Origin: Thiorhodococcus drewsii AZ1
GTDB taxonomy: Bacteria; Pseudomonadota; Gammaproteobacteria; Chromatiales; Chromatiaceae
Assembly (NCBI RefSeq): GCF_000224065.1
Contig: NZ_AFWT01000031.1
Coordinates: 1 to 53,409 of the forward strand
DNA: 53,409 nt
Direction: 5' to 3'
The translations under genes and the position numbers were made by a program. Shown here piece by piece: positions 6,015-15,932 of the stretch. Position 1 is the first letter of the stretch, and every line of letters starts with the position of its first letter. Under the pieces are notes generated by a model. That model was not told the origin of the DNA, ran no database searches, and worked only from the letters and a program-made list of their open reading frames with translations.

Positions 6015-7010
6015 ATGCACACCGAACATCTTCACCTTTGGCAACATGATCATGTATTCGGCCAGGAACAGAAACGCCCCGGAGAGCAACGCACCCTCAT
6101 CGTTATCGCCATCACTGCAGCGATGATGGTGATCGAAATCGGGACCGGCCTTCTCTTCGGATCCATGGCGCTACTGGCGGATGGCCTCCATATGGCCTCG
6201 CATGCGGCCGCACTGGGCATCGCCGCCTTCGCATACATCTATGCGCGCGAACACGCCAAAGACACCGGCTTCAGCTTCGGAACAGGCAAAGTCAATGCCC
6301 TGGCGGGCTTTAGCGGAGCCATCCTGCTCGTGATCTTTGCCCTCATCATGGCCTGGGAAAGCCTCGCACGCATGCTCGACCCAATCTCGATCGCGTTCGA
6401 CCAGGCCATCGCCGTCGCCGTCATCGGACTCATCGTCAATGGCGCCTCGGTACTGATTCTTGGCGCCGACCACGACCACGACCACGACCACAACCACAAC
6501 CACAACCACGACCACGACCACGACCACGCGCGCGCGCACGAACAGGATCACAACCTCCACTCAGCCTATCTGCACGTGCTGGCGGACGCCCTCACCTCTC
6601 TCCTAGCGATCTTCGCGCTCCTGACCGGCAAGTATTTCGGCTGGATTCTGATGGATCCACTCATGGGCATCGTCGGAGCCATGCTGGTCGGACGCTGGTC
6701 GTGGCGCCTGCTGGAAACGACAAGCGCAGTCCTGGTCGATCGACAAGGCCCAGAGACGATTCGCTCGAAGATTCGCACGGCGATCGAGCAGGATTCGCAA
6801 GACTGCGTCTCCGACCTACACCTGTGGTCGATAGGACCTGACATGTACGCCGCAGCTATTTCGGTCGTATCTCACGACCCTAAATCGCCTTCCGAGATAA
6901 AAAAGCTGCTGCCGCCCCATTGTGGATTGGCCCATGTCACGATCGAAATCAACCCCTGTTGCACCTCAGACCGGTCCAATGACCTTTCCAACGCGGACGC
7001 GTCGAGATAG
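6015..7010 (+). CDS. dmeF: DmeF-type cation diffusion facilitator (Co/Ni/Fe-family metal exporter)
   Basis: Inner-membrane proton-coupled divalent metal exporter, about 331 residues. The N-terminus has the His motif typical of DmeF-like proteins (HLWQHDHVFG). About six membrane spans follow; the second carries the CDF metal-site residues (LLADGLHMASH) and the fifth the matching HVLADALTS. Between spans IV and V is an extreme His/Asp/Asn run (about residues 155-177). The C-terminal cytoplasmic domain (DCVSDLHLWSIGP…) is the usual CDF fold. The ATG at 6015 has GAGG 6 bases upstream; an earlier ATG (5940) would add an unrelated 25-residue extension. Substrate metal is inferred from family only. 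Confidence 0.9.
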   Translation: MHTEHLHLWQHDHVFGQEQKRPGEQRTLIVIAITAAMMVIEIGTGLLFGSMALLADGLHMASHAAALGIAAFAYIYAREHAKDTGFSFGTGKVNALAGFSGAILLVIFALIMAWESLARMLDPISIAFDQAIAVAVIGLIVNGASVLILGADHDHDHDHNHNHNHDHDHDHARAHEQDHNLHSAYLHVLADALTSLLAIFALLTGKYFGWILMDPLMGIVGAMLVGRWSWRLLETTSAVLVDRQGPETIRSKIRTAIEQDSQDCVSDLHLWSIGPDMYAAAISVVSHDPKSPSEIKKLLPPHCGLAHVTIEINPCCTSDRSNDLSNADASR

Positions 7011-7123
7011 CGGACGCCCGCGAACCAGCCTGCATCGAACAGATCGCCGACCGATCGATCGACATCCACCAACCATTGCCCAGAACCACAAACCCGCTCC
7101 GCTCCTGCCCAAACACAACAAAA

Positions 7124-7139
7124 AGGCGGTTTTCCGCCT
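7124..7139 (-). terminator. Short GC hairpin with T run on the minus strand
   Basis: AGGCGG-TTTT-CCGCCT; on the minus strand it is followed by TTTTTG, resembling an intrinsic terminator, but no minus-strand gene lies just upstream. It may act bidirectionally and end dmeF transcription (its stop is about 110 bases before). Confidence 0.4.
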
Positions 7140-7279
7140 AAACTGATGCCTCGATCATGGTTTTGCTCCACCGTTAGCGAATAATGTCATCACCGCACGG
7201 AACGCGGTATCACGACGCTGCGATCCCTCTGCGGGAGCGCAGCTGCGACCTTATCTTTCGCCGGAGCAGGAGTAACACG

Positions 7280-7657
7280 ATGAAAACGACAATGAACGCT
7301 AGCGTTATCGTCTTGCCGCTCGCGATGTGCCTGAGTGCCTGCGGGCAGCAGCCGAATGTGACGTTCAAGAAGGATGTTCAACCCATCCTCAACACGCACT
7401 GCGCCGAATGTCATTTGAAGGGAGGTCAAGGATTCGAGGCCAGCGGCTTCCTGGTGGAGTCTTATGAATCCGTCATGAAGGGAACCAAGTTCGGCCCGGT
7501 GGTCGTCGCTGGCGACCCGCTGTCTAGCAGTCTCTACCGGCTGGTCGCGGGAGAGGTCGACCAATCCATCAGGATGCCGCATGGCAAGGATCCAATCAGC
7601 GAGACTCAGATCGCAACGATCGAGCAATGGATCGAGCAAGGCGCCAAGAAAGACTGA
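7280..7657 (+). CDS. Lipoprotein mono-haem cytochrome c (PSCyt1-like)
   Basis: 125-residue exported lipoprotein: signal peptide with lipobox LSAC (lipidated Cys21), then one haem-binding motif Cys41-Ala-Glu-Cys44-His45 in the context VQPILNTHCAECH, as in planctomycete-type cytochrome C domains. Met99 (RMPHG) is a good candidate for the distal haem ligand. The rest follows the family pattern (DPLSSSLYRLVAG, ISETQIATIEQWIEQGA). The ATG at 7280 has GCAGGAG 8-9 bases upstream. It probably carries electrons on the periplasmic face of a membrane; partner unknown. It is about 270 bases behind dmeF and convergent with the RND pump gene, so likely a single-gene unit. Confidence 0.85.
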   Translation: MKTTMNASVIVLPLAMCLSACGQQPNVTFKKDVQPILNTHCAECHLKGGQGFEASGFLVESYESVMKGTKFGPVVVAGDPLSSSLYRLVAGEVDQSIRMPHGKDPISETQIATIEQWIEQGAKKD

Positions 7658-7735
7658 TCCGACGCGAGTTTCTTGATTCGAACCAGCGGCGCAATCCGCA
7701 CATCGCGCCGCTGATCGCGCCGAATCATCTAGCCT

Positions 7736-10700
7736 TCAGCCGCTTTCCCGCTCCAGACGCTGCTTAACCGCGCCTGGAGAGTCCGTGCGGCGGGCGAGCA
7801 GATCATAGGCGACCGGAACCACGAAGAGCGTGAAGAAGGTCGCCGCAAGCACCCCGGTCAGGATGACGGTGCCGATCACATCGCGGGTCTCGGCGCCCGC
7901 GCCGCTCGACATCAGCAGCGGAATCGCACCAGCTGCCGTGGTAATCCCTGTCATGAGGATGGGGCGCAAACGCACATCCGACGCCTCCAACAACGCATCC
8001 CGAAACTCGCGCCCCTGATCGCGCAACTGGTTTGCGAACTCGACGATCAGAATGCCGTTCTTGGCCGACAGCCCCACCAGCATGATGAGCCCGATCTGGC
8101 TGTAGATGTTCAGCGTCTGATCGGACAGCCAAAGCCCCATCAAGGCGCCCGCCATCGACAGTGGAACCGTGAGCATGATGATGAACGGATGGACCCAGCT
8201 CTCGAACTGCGCCGCCAGGATCAGATAGACCACCACCACGCCGAGCAGAAAGACGAACAGCACACTCTCGCTGCTGGAGCGCAGATCACGACTGTCGCCC
8301 TTGTAATCGATCTGCACGCGGTCCGGTAGAGACGCCTTCGCCTTGGAATCCAGATAGGCCAGCGCATCGCCCAAGGCCAAGTCGTCGCTCAGGTTGGCCT
8401 CGATGGTAATGGCTCGCACACGGTTGAAGCGTTTCAGAGTGCTGGAATCGGCCGTTTCCGAGATACGCACCAGATTTGCCAAGGGAATCAGCTGATCGCT
8501 CCTGGCAGAGCGCACATAGAGATTGTCCAAGCTGCCGGGCGTGCGCTGCTCACCGCGCTCGCCCTCCAGGATCACATCGTATTCCTCACCCTCATCCTGG
8601 TAGGTCGTGACCTTGCGCGACCCCAACATGGTTTCGAGCGTGCGTCCGATGGTACTGACGGTGACCCCGAGATCCGCCGCGCGGTCGTAGTCGATCGCGA
8701 TCCGCAGCTGCGGCTTGGTCTCCTTGTAGTCCCAATCGATTCCGGTCAACCCCGGATTGTCCTTCTCGATCTCGGCCAGCAGGGTATCGCGCCAGGCGGC
8801 CAATTCCTCGTAGGTCCCGCCACCAATGACGAACTGCACCGGCTTACGCGTATGCCCGCCGAAGCCCTGGCGCATGATCGGAAAGGCCTTGACGCCGGGC
8901 AGGTCTCCAAGCTTGGCCCGCACCTCGCCCATGATGGTCCAGGCCGAGCGGCGCTGCGCATAGTCGTTGAGCACGATGACGACCATGCCCGAATTGAAAC
9001 TCGCCGTGTTGGAGAATGAGCGCGGGGCGCGCACCAACAGACGCAGCACCTCGCCCGATTCGGTGTAGGGCATGAGACGGCGTTCGATCTCGTCCATGTA
9101 CGACTGCATGTAGGAAAAGGAGGCGCCCTCGGGACCATTGACCAAGATGAAAAAGGCCCCTCGATCTTCGCGCGGGGTATAGGCCTGAGGAATGCGTTCG
9201 AACAGCCAGCCCGCGATCCCCAAGGTTCCCAACAGACCAACCAGGACGATCCAGGGCCGACGCAGCAGCCAACGCAGCACCAGGCCGTAGACACGCCGAA
9301 GGGATTGAAAGAGACGGTCGACGCCCCGTGACAAGGCGGCGCGTCGCGGATGCCCTGAGTCGGTGGCCGTCAGGAACTTCGACGCCAGCATGGGCGATAA
9401 GGACAGCGCAACGAAGGACGAGAAGAGCACGGCGGCAACCATGGTCAGGGCGAACTCGGAGAAAATCCGACCGATATCACCCTCCATGAAGGAGATGGGC
9501 ACGAACACCGCGCAGAGCACGATGGTCGTGGCGATGACCGCGAAACCGACCTGACGCGTCCCCCGATAGGCGGCCACCAAGGGCGTTTCACCATAGTCCT
9601 CCATGCGTCGATGGATGTTTTCGAGCACCACGATGGCATCGTCGACCACCAGACCGATGGCGAGCACCAGGGCGAGCAGGGTCAGAATGTTGACCGAAAA
9701 GCCGAGCGCCAGCAGCACCGTAAAGGTCGCCACGACCGACACGGGTACGGCCACTGCAGGAACCAGGGTCGCGCGCAGACTACCGAGGAAGAGAAAGATC
9801 ACCAGCACCACCAAACCGATGGCGATCCCCAGCGTCTTGTAGACCTCCTTGATGGCGCCACGGATGAAGACAGAGGTGTCGTAGCTCTGCTTGAGCGCCA
9901 TACCTTCCGGCAGAGTCGGATTGATACGCGCCATCTCGGCCTTGGCCGCATCGGCGACGGAAATGGTATTGGCGGTGGACTGCTTGATGATGCCGAGCCC
10001 AACCATGGGCACGCCATTGCCGCGAAACAGGGTACGATCCTCTTCGGTGCCACGCTCGACGCGCGCCACATCACCCAGACGGGTGAGATGCCCACCGCTG
10101 CCGCGCGCCAGCACCAGACGCGCAAAATCCTCCGGAGTCTCGAAGGCACGGGTCAGCCGCACGCTGAACTGGCGATCGATCGACTCGACCTCCCCCGCCG
10201 GCGATTCGAGATTCTCAGCGCGCAGGGCATCCTCCACGTCCGCCACGGTCAGGTTGCGTGCCGCGAGCGCGCTGCGATCGAGCCAAACACGCATGGCATA
10301 GACCTGATTGCCGCCGACACGCACGCGCGCCACGCCGTCCAGCACCGAGAAGCGATCGACCAGATAACGCCGCGCATAATCGGTCAACTCCGGCACCGAC
10401 ATCCGATCGCTGACCAGATTCAGCCACATGATGACGTCTTCGTTGCTGTCGACCTTCTCGATCTCAGGCGGCTCGGCCTCGTCCGGCAACTGATCCAACA
10501 CGCTGGAGACCCGGTCGCGGATATCGTTCGCGGCACCATCGATGTCGCGATCGATGTCGAACTCGACCGTGATGCGAGAGCGCCCGTCTTCACTGCTCGA
10601 TTCGAGCGTCCGAATGCCTTCCAGACCGGAGATGCGGTCCTCGATCAGCTGTGTGATACGGCTCTCGACGACGGCCGCCGCCGCTCCCGGATAGAGTGTA

Positions 10701-10843
10701 TCGATCGAGACCACGGGTGGATCCGTGTCCGGGAATTGGCGCAACGGCAGCCGATCGAAGGAAACCAGCCCGAAGGCCACCAAGAGCAGCGAGAGAACGG
10801 TGGCCAGAACCGGCCGGGTAATGGAGATATCGGACAGGATCAC
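7736..10843 (-). CDS. RND-family multidrug efflux transporter (AcrB/MexF type)
   Basis: Inner-membrane proton-driven drug exporter of the HAE1 type, 1035 residues. Features: first span with the N-terminal SITRPVLATVLSLLLVAFG, two large periplasmic domains, twelve spans, the proton-relay pair in span IV (GLVVDDAIVVLENIHRRME, near residue 405), and the second-half motif GLSAKNGILIVEFANQLRDQG. GTG start, overlapping the stop of the adaptor gene upstream by four bases (GTGA), so the two are translationally coupled. It would work with that adaptor and an outer-membrane channel; no TolC/OprM-type gene is nearby, so the channel must be encoded elsewhere. Substrates cannot be told from sequence. Confidence 0.93.
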   Translation of the reverse strand: MILSDISITRPVLATVLSLLLVAFGLVSFDRLPLRQFPDTDPPVVSIDTLYPGAAAAVVESRITQLIEDRISGLEGIRTLESSSEDGRSRITVEFDIDRDIDGAANDIRDRVSSVLDQLPDEAEPPEIEKVDSNEDVIMWLNLVSDRMSVPELTDYARRYLVDRFSVLDGVARVRVGGNQVYAMRVWLDRSALAARNLTVADVEDALRAENLESPAGEVESIDRQFSVRLTRAFETPEDFARLVLARGSGGHLTRLGDVARVERGTEEDRTLFRGNGVPMVGLGIIKQSTANTISVADAAKAEMARINPTLPEGMALKQSYDTSVFIRGAIKEVYKTLGIAIGLVVLVIFLFLGSLRATLVPAVAVPVSVVATFTVLLALGFSVNILTLLALVLAIGLVVDDAIVVLENIHRRMEDYGETPLVAAYRGTRQVGFAVIATTIVLCAVFVPISFMEGDIGRIFSEFALTMVAAVLFSSFVALSLSPMLASKFLTATDSGHPRRAALSRGVDRLFQSLRRVYGLVLRWLLRRPWIVLVGLLGTLGIAGWLFERIPQAYTPREDRGAFFILVNGPEGASFSYMQSYMDEIERRLMPYTESGEVLRLLVRAPRSFSNTASFNSGMVVIVLNDYAQRRSAWTIMGEVRAKLGDLPGVKAFPIMRQGFGGHTRKPVQFVIGGGTYEELAAWRDTLLAEIEKDNPGLTGIDWDYKETKPQLRIAIDYDRAADLGVTVSTIGRTLETMLGSRKVTTYQDEGEEYDVILEGERGEQRTPGSLDNLYVRSARSDQLIPLANLVRISETADSSTLKRFNRVRAITIEANLSDDLALGDALAYLDSKAKASLPDRVQIDYKGDSRDLRSSSESVLFVFLLGVVVVYLILAAQFESWVHPFIIMLTVPLSMAGALMGLWLSDQTLNIYSQIGLIMLVGLSAKNGILIVEFANQLRDQGREFRDALLEASDVRLRPILMTGITTAAGAIPLLMSSGAGAETRDVIGTVILTGVLAATFFTLFVVPVAYDLLARRTDSPGAVKQRLERESG

Positions 10844-11937
10844 GGGCTCGCTTCCATCGTCAATGCCTCGGGACGCGCCTGCCCAGCCTTCGACAGGATG
10901 CGCAGCAACTGACCGGGACGGACCTTCTCGTTGCCGTCCGTCACGACCCGATCACCGAGATCGAGACCGGACAGGACCTCCACCACACCAGCCTGTCGCG
11001 TCCCGGTCGCGATCGCGCGGCGCTCCGCCACCGGCCCCGCCTCCCCTCGCGAAACCCGCATGACGAAATGCTCCTCGCCGCGGTGCTGAACGGCGGCCTC
11101 GGGGATGACGAGCGTCTCGCGCTGATTGATCCGCAACTCGACCTGCATCAGCAATCCAGGTTTGAGGCGCCCGTCCGCATTGGGAATCAGCGCTCGCACC
11201 TTGACCGAGCGGGTCACCGGATCGATACGACTGTCGATGCCCGTCACCTGCCCTTTGAAGACCCGCTCGGGAAAGGCCGCCGTCTTGGCCGAAATCGTCA
11301 TCCCAGGCGAAAGCGCCCCGAGGAAGACGCTGGCAATCGAGAAGTCGAGTTTCATGCGGCTATCGTCATCCAGCGTCGTGATGAGATCGCCCGGCTCGAC
11401 CAAGGCGCCCTGACTGACGTTGCGCAAACCGAGAACCCCATTGAAGGGTGCCTTGACCACACGATCCGCCAACCGGGATTCGAGCGCCACCAACATGGCA
11501 CGCGCCGCATCCAAATCGCGTCGACGCTCGTCCAATAGCGACTCCGACGCCGAGCCCTGAGCGACCAGCGATTTGACACGACGAAACTGACGCTCCGCCT
11601 CGGCGGCACGGACCCGCGCCTCTTCCAGCAAGGCATGCTCCTCGGCATTGGTCATCTCGACCAGGAGATCCCCGGCGCGAACCCGCTGTCCATCGTCGAA
11701 ATGCAGTGCCGAAATGGTCTCGGTCACATTGGAGGTAATAGCCACCGATTCGTTGGCCTGAAGGGTTCCGAGCGCCTCGACAGGCTCGGCGAGCGTCTGG
11801 CGCTGAACCTCGGCGACCATGACCACAACCCCATCTGCGGGCGCCGCGCGGCCGACTGGGACCATGCAGAGCGTGCCACACAACAGAATAGCGAGCGGGA
11901 GGCCGTGTATGAGCAAAAGACTATCCAAATGGCGCAC
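10840..11937 (-). CDS. RND efflux periplasmic adaptor (membrane fusion protein)
   Basis: Periplasmic adaptor linking the RND pump to an outer-membrane channel. The order is signal sequence (LLIHGLPLAILLCGTLC then GRAAPADG), half lipoyl (VEALGTLQANESVAI), coiled-coil hairpin (ARVRAAEAERQFRRVKSL…), second lipoyl half (VKAPFNGVLGLRNVSQGALV), beta-barrel and membrane-proximal domain. The open frame extends to 12063, but that part is not signal-like. I place the start at the GTG at 11937 just before the signal peptide; a TTG 9 bases later is possible, and no strong ribosome site decides. It is first in a two-gene operon with the pump. The gene upstream is divergent, and no regulator is adjacent. 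Confidence 0.88.
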   Translation of the reverse strand: MRHLDSLLLIHGLPLAILLCGTLCMVPVGRAAPADGVVVMVAEVQRQTLAEPVEALGTLQANESVAITSNVTETISALHFDDGQRVRAGDLLVEMTNAEEHALLEEARVRAAEAERQFRRVKSLVAQGSASESLLDERRRDLDAARAMLVALESRLADRVVKAPFNGVLGLRNVSQGALVEPGDLITTLDDDSRMKLDFSIASVFLGALSPGMTISAKTAAFPERVFKGQVTGIDSRIDPVTRSVKVRALIPNADGRLKPGLLMQVELRINQRETLVIPEAAVQHRGEEHFVMRVSRGEAGPVAERRAIATGTRQAGVVEVLSGLDLGDRVVTDGNEKVRPGQLLRILSKAGQARPEALTMEASP

Positions 11938-12199
11938 AGAGATATCCGTTGAGAATGAGGCCGAGACCAGGTGGAGAATTCGATGGAGTCTCCCATCAAC
12001 AAGGCACTGAACTCTAGAGTTGCGGACTCGGGAAAAGATCCCCGGATTAATGCGCGACCGCAAACCGCAACAGGGATTGCCAGTCCAACGTGAGCCAGTA
12101 GACTCTCGGCGCGCCGCCGGTTGCCGGCTCGCTTTCGCAGCCGAGCGAAATCTGCAATGCTAGCGGCCTTTTGTTCGATTGATCTTGATTGGGGACACA

Positions 12200-12664
12200 A
12201 TGATCTCCGTAACGCTGAATGGCGAGACGCTGGAATTCGACTTGGATCCGGATACCCCGTTGCTGTGGGTTCTCCGAGACCATCTTGGACTCACCGGAAC
12301 CAAATACGGTTGCGGCGAGGGTGAATGTGGGGCCTGTATCGTCCATCTCGACGACAAGCCGGTCAATGCCTGCATCACCCCACTCTCGGAGGCGTCCGGT
12401 CGCTCCGTCAAGACGATCGAGGGACTGTCTCCAGACGGCCGCCATCCGCTTCAGCTGGCCTGGATCATCGAAGAGGTGCCGCAGTGCGGTTACTGCCAGA
12501 GCGGCCAGCTGATGACGGCCGCCGCCCTCCTGGCGACGCATCCGCGCCCCACCGACGCACAGATCGAAACCGCCATGTCAGAGGTCATCTGTCGCTGCGG
12601 ATCCTACAACCGCATCCGCCGCGCAATCCTCCGCGCGTCCAATCCCGAGGCCCAAAATGGCTGA
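12200..12664 (+). CDS. [2Fe-2S] small subunit of a xanthine-oxidase-family molybdenum hydroxylase (IorA-like)
   Basis: Electron-transfer subunit, 154 residues, with two [2Fe-2S] clusters: the plant-ferredoxin-type cluster ligated by Cys38, Cys43, Cys46 and Cys58, and the alpha-helical cluster ligated by Cys96, Cys99, Cys131 and Cys133 (QCGYCQSGQ … [10 protein letters not shown]). This is the complete ligand set of isoquinoline 1-oxidoreductase alpha subunits and related aldehyde dehydrogenases. GGGGA lies 4-5 bases before the chosen ATG. Its end overlaps the start of the large subunit by 8 bases, so the two are co-translated. The N-terminus has no signal; it would be exported bound to the Tat-targeted large subunit, if exported. 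Confidence 0.92.
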   Translation: MISVTLNGETLEFDLDPDTPLLWVLRDHLGLTGTKYGCGEGECGACIVHLDDKPVNACITPLSEASGRSVKTIEGLSPDGRHPLQLAWIIEEVPQCGYCQSGQLMTAAALLATHPRPTDAQIETAMSEVICRCGSYNRIRRAILRASNPEAQNG

Positions 12665-14816
12665 CTCAGACGCCCAGCTGCGCCTGAGCCGGCGTGCCCT
12701 GCTGCGTGTCGCGGCGGCTTCGGGCGGCGGCCTGGCGCTCGGCATCCTGTTTCCGGCACAGGCCGAAACCAGCGCCCCAGATCAACCGCAACAGGATGAC
12801 GGCCCGGAGACCCTTGCACCCAATGCCTGGATCCGTATCCATCGCGATGGCGGTATCCAGCTGGTCGTCGCCCGTTCGGAGATGGGACAGGGGGTCACGA
12901 CCAGCCTGGCGATGCTGCTGGCGGAAGAACTGGAGGTCGGACTCGATCAGATCCGGGTGGAACAGGCTCCGGTCGATGCGGCCTACATCAACCACCTATT
13001 GGGCGAGCAGGCGACGGGAGAGAGCACCTCGATCCGCGATGCCTGGCTGGTTCTGCGCGAGGCCGGGGCCGTGGCCCGCCAACTCCTGATCACGGCAGCG
13101 GCGGCGATCTGGTCGGTGCCAGAAAGCCGCTGTGAGGCGCGGCGCGGAGTGATCCACCTACTCGACGATCAGCGCAGCCTCTCCTATGCCGAGCTAGCTG
13201 CCACAGCCGCCAAGCTACCGCTGCCCGCCCTGCCCGCGCTCAAGCCAAGCGGTACCTGGAGCCTGATCGGCACCACGCAACGACGGATCGATGCACCGGA
13301 CAAGGTACTTGGCGCCGCGCGTTTCGGACTCGACGTCCGGCTTCCCGAGATGCTCTATGCCTCGATCGCACGCTGCGATCTGATCGGCGGACACATCACC
13401 AACTGGCGCGAAAACGCCACGCGCGCGATCCCCGGAGTCCTGAACGTCTTCGCAGTCCGTTACGGAATCGCCGTAATCGCTGAGTCCAGCTGGGCCGCGT
13501 TGCGTGGTCGCGAGACATTGGAAATCACGACCCGTCCGTCCACGAACCTCGCAGCAGACACCCAGCGCATCCGCAACCGTCTGCGGATCGCGCTCAAGGG
13601 ACGCGCCGCCGTCGCCTATAAGAAAGGCGATGTCAGCGCGGCACTGAACGCCTCACCCCATCAGATCGAATCGATCTACGAGGTTCCCTTCCAGGCCCAC
13701 GCCTGTATGGAACCCATGAACTGCACGGCGGATGTCCGCCGCGACCACTGCGATCTCTATGTCCCCACCCAGTCCCAAGCCAGGGCGCGGGCGACGGCTC
13801 AACGCATCACCGGACTCCCGGCGGATCGAATCGCCGTCCACACGACCTTCCTCGGCAACGGTTTCGAACGCCGTCGCGAGCAGGATTTCATCGTGGACGC
13901 GGTCGAACTCTCAAAGGAACTCAAGCGCCCAGTGCAGGTGATCTGGACGCGCGAGGACGATCTGCGCCACGATTTTTTCCGACCGATGAGCCTCCACCGA
14001 CTGCGCGGCGGCATCGATGCCGAGGGACGATTGACCGCCTGGTTCCATCGCGTCGCTGGCCCCTCCGTTCTGGCGCGTATCGCACCGGACCAGATCACGA
14101 ATGGCGTCGACCCCTTTATGATGGCCGGGGCGACCGATCTGCCCTACAGCGTTGCCCACCGCCGTGTCGAGTACCGCCGCGCCGATACACCGGTACCGAT
14201 CGGGCTCTGGCCTGGCGGCGGACAGGGACACAACATCTTCGCCACCGAATGCTTCCTCGACGAACTGGCCCATATCGCGGGCAAGGATCCTCTCCAGCTA
14301 CGACGCGACCATCTGACCGACCGGCCGCGTCTGCTGAATCTCTTGAACAGAGCGGCCGAGGAAGCGGATTGGGACAACCCGCCCGCACCCGGTCGAGGAC
14401 GCGGCATCGCGCTCATGGAGGCATTCGGCAGCCTGATCGCTGCGATTGCGGAGGTGTCCATCGAAGAAACCAAGGTAAGGGTCCGACGGGTCATCTGTGC
14501 CGTCGATTGCGGACAGGCCGTCAATCCGGAAATCGTTCGCGCCCAGATCGAAAGCGGAATCGCATTCGGTTTGACTTCGGCACTCAAAGGCGAGATCACG
14601 CTGACCAAGGGACGGGTCGACCAATCGACACTTCGGGACTATCCGCTACTCAAAGCAAACGAGATGCCGGACGTCACCATTCATCTCGTGAAGAGCGATG
14701 CGGAGCCTGGCGGCGTCAGCGGACTCGCCTCGCCCCTCATGGCTCCAGCCGTCGCCAATGCACTGTTCTCTCTGACCGGAGAACCGGTTCGGTCACTGCC
14801 GATCCGACTGGGATAA
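12657..14816 (+). CDS. Molybdopterin-binding large subunit (IorB-like), catalytic Glu replaced by Gly
   Basis: 719-residue partner of the iron-sulfur subunit, like the isoquinoline 1-oxidoreductase beta subunit. A Tat signal is clear ([16 protein letters not shown], about residues 10-28). The body carries family motifs such as [31 protein letters not shown] and [25 protein letters not shown]. Near the C-terminus the family normally has a GVGEP segment whose Glu is the catalytic base; here the aligned stretch reads [10 protein letters not shown] (684-693), with Gly689 (codon 14721-14723) where that Glu is expected. The frame is intact and otherwise well conserved, so it is not a simple pseudogene. 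The substrate is unknown; activity may be lost or altered. Confidence 0.9.
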   Translation: MADSDAQLRLSRRALLRVAAASGGGLALGILFPAQAETSAPDQPQQDDGPETLAPNAWIRIHRDGGIQLVVARSEMGQGVTTSLAMLLAEELEVGLDQIRVEQAPVDAAYINHLLGEQATGESTSIRDAWLVLREAGAVARQLLITAAAAIWSVPESRCEARRGVIHLLDDQRSLSYAELAATAAKLPLPALPALKPSGTWSLIGTTQRRIDAPDKVLGAARFGLDVRLPEMLYASIARCDLIGGHITNWRENATRAIPGVLNVFAVRYGIAVIAESSWAALRGRETLEITTRPSTNLAADTQRIRNRLRIALKGRAAVAYKKGDVSAALNASPHQIESIYEVPFQAHACMEPMNCTADVRRDHCDLYVPTQSQARARATAQRITGLPADRIAVHTTFLGNGFERRREQDFIVDAVELSKELKRPVQVIWTREDDLRHDFFRPMSLHRLRGGIDAEGRLTAWFHRVAGPSVLARIAPDQITNGVDPFMMAGATDLPYSVAHRRVEYRRADTPVPIGLWPGGGQGHNIFATECFLDELAHIAGKDPLQLRRDHLTDRPRLLNLLNRAAEEADWDNPPAPGRGRGIALMEAFGSLIAAIAEVSIEETKVRVRRVICAVDCGQAVNPEIVRAQIESGIAFGLTSALKGEITLTKGRVDQSTLRDYPLLKANEMPDVTIHLVKSDAEPGGVSGLASPLMAPAVANALFSLTGEPVRSLPIRLG

Positions 14817-14973
14817 ACCCCATGCCTGCGCGCCCGACCAGTCACGGCCAGGCGCGCAAGCATCAATGGGTCATGGAAGCACGGAGACGGAGCAACAACC
14901 TGCAACGCCCGCCCGCTCAATCATCCGAACAAGATCCTCCGCCTCGGAATCGATCACGTTCTATCGCGGCCTA

Positions 14974-15396
14974 TCAGGCCGCCAAGGCGAGCGCCTGGCG
15001 TTTCATCTTGTTGACGATGGCATAGACACCAACATGACGGTTGGGGCTGAGATGCTCCTGCAGATGCAGCCCCTCGAACAAAGCATCCACATCGAGTGTC
15101 TCGATCTCGGCGGGCGTCTTGCCGGAGAAGAGCCCGACCAGCAACGCGACGACCCCCTTGATGATGGCGGTATCGCAATCGCCCTGATACTGAACACGAT
15201 CCGCCCTAGCCGAATCCTGGCGGGCACAGACGTGAACCAAACTCATGCACTCGATGACCCGATTGGCGTCGGTCTTGTCTTCCGGATCCATGGGCGCCAA
15301 CCGCTCACCGAGCTCGACCAAATACTGATAACGCTGATCCCAATCACCGAGCAGTTCGAAGTCGTCGATGATGTCGCTGATTTCTGTGTCCCGCAT
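14974..15396 (-). CDS. sufE: SufE-family sulfur acceptor protein
   Basis: Small cytosolic protein that accepts persulfide sulfur from a cysteine desulfurase and passes it to Fe-S cluster assembly. About 140 residues; the sulfur-accepting cysteine is Cys50 in RVIECMS, almost the exact position of E. coli SufE Cys51. The N-terminal DDFELLGDWDQRYQYLVELG is typical of the family. The ATG at 15396 is preferred (AGGGGA a few bases upstream, N-terminus fits the family); an ATG 18 bases earlier is possible. The IscA-like gene is about 70 bases upstream on the same strand. No SufS/IscS or scaffold gene is nearby. Confidence 0.92.
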   Translation of the reverse strand: MRDTEISDIIDDFELLGDWDQRYQYLVELGERLAPMDPEDKTDANRVIECMSLVHVCARQDSARADRVQYQGDCDTAIIKGVVALLVGLFSGKTPAEIETLDVDALFEGLHLQEHLSPNRHVGVYAIVNKMKRQALALAA

Positions 15397-15466
15397 CTGT
15401 CCCCTGTCGCGCATGTCTGTTTATAGGCTCGCCATCCGAGCGGCCCGTATGCGATCCGAAACAGGC

Positions 15467-15793
15467 TCAGACGCCGAAGGATTCGCCGCAGCCGCATGGA
15501 TTCTTGGCGTTCGGATTGCGAAACTCGAAGCCCTGATTGAGCAGATTCGATCTGACGAAATCGATCTCCATTCCGTCGATCCGCCCAAGACTGTCCTCGT
15601 CGACGACTACTTTAACCCCATGGCTCTCGAAAATCCGATCGCTGGAAGCCAAATCGTCTGCGTAATCGACCTCGTAGGCGTAGCCGCTGCATCCGCTCTT
15701 CTTGGTTCCGACGCGCAGGCCGACCCCTGTGCCACGCTTGGCGAGCATGTTGGAAACGTGTTGAGCGGCCGCTTCGGTCAGTGTGACAGCCAT
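15467..15793 (-). CDS. IscA/SufA-family iron-sulfur cluster carrier
   Basis: A-type carrier, 108 residues, that holds and delivers Fe-S clusters. The three conserved cysteines are present: Cys35 (SGCSGYAY) and the C-terminal pair Cys100-Gly-Cys102 (NPCGCGESF). The N-terminus (MAVTLTEAAAQHVSNML) and the VDEDSL/GMEIDFV segment fit IscA or SufA rather than ErpA, but the subfamily is not certain. It precedes sufE and probably shares its transcript. Confidence 0.92.
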   Translation of the reverse strand: MAVTLTEAAAQHVSNMLAKRGTGVGLRVGTKKSGCSGYAYEVDYADDLASSDRIFESHGVKVVVDEDSLGRIDGMEIDFVRSNLLNQGFEFRNPNAKNPCGCGESFGV

Positions 15794-15932
15794 GTTCGTG
15801 ATCCCCTATTTTTGCCTGATGTCATTGGAGGCTGAATTAGACATCCGAGCGACCATTTTCAAGGTTGAAGCCTCCATGTACCACGAGTATCTTCACGGAA
15901 CGTTGGGACCATAGCTTAGAAGATCCCCCCTC

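Noticed and set aside
6171-6560. Minus-strand frame encoding a long run of valines
   Set aside because: It is the antisense of the His/Asp microsatellite in the metal exporter.
9611-10912. 433-codon open frame on the plus strand
   Set aside because: Lies antisense to the RND pump gene, whose protein is clearly recognisable; long antisense frames are expected at this GC content.
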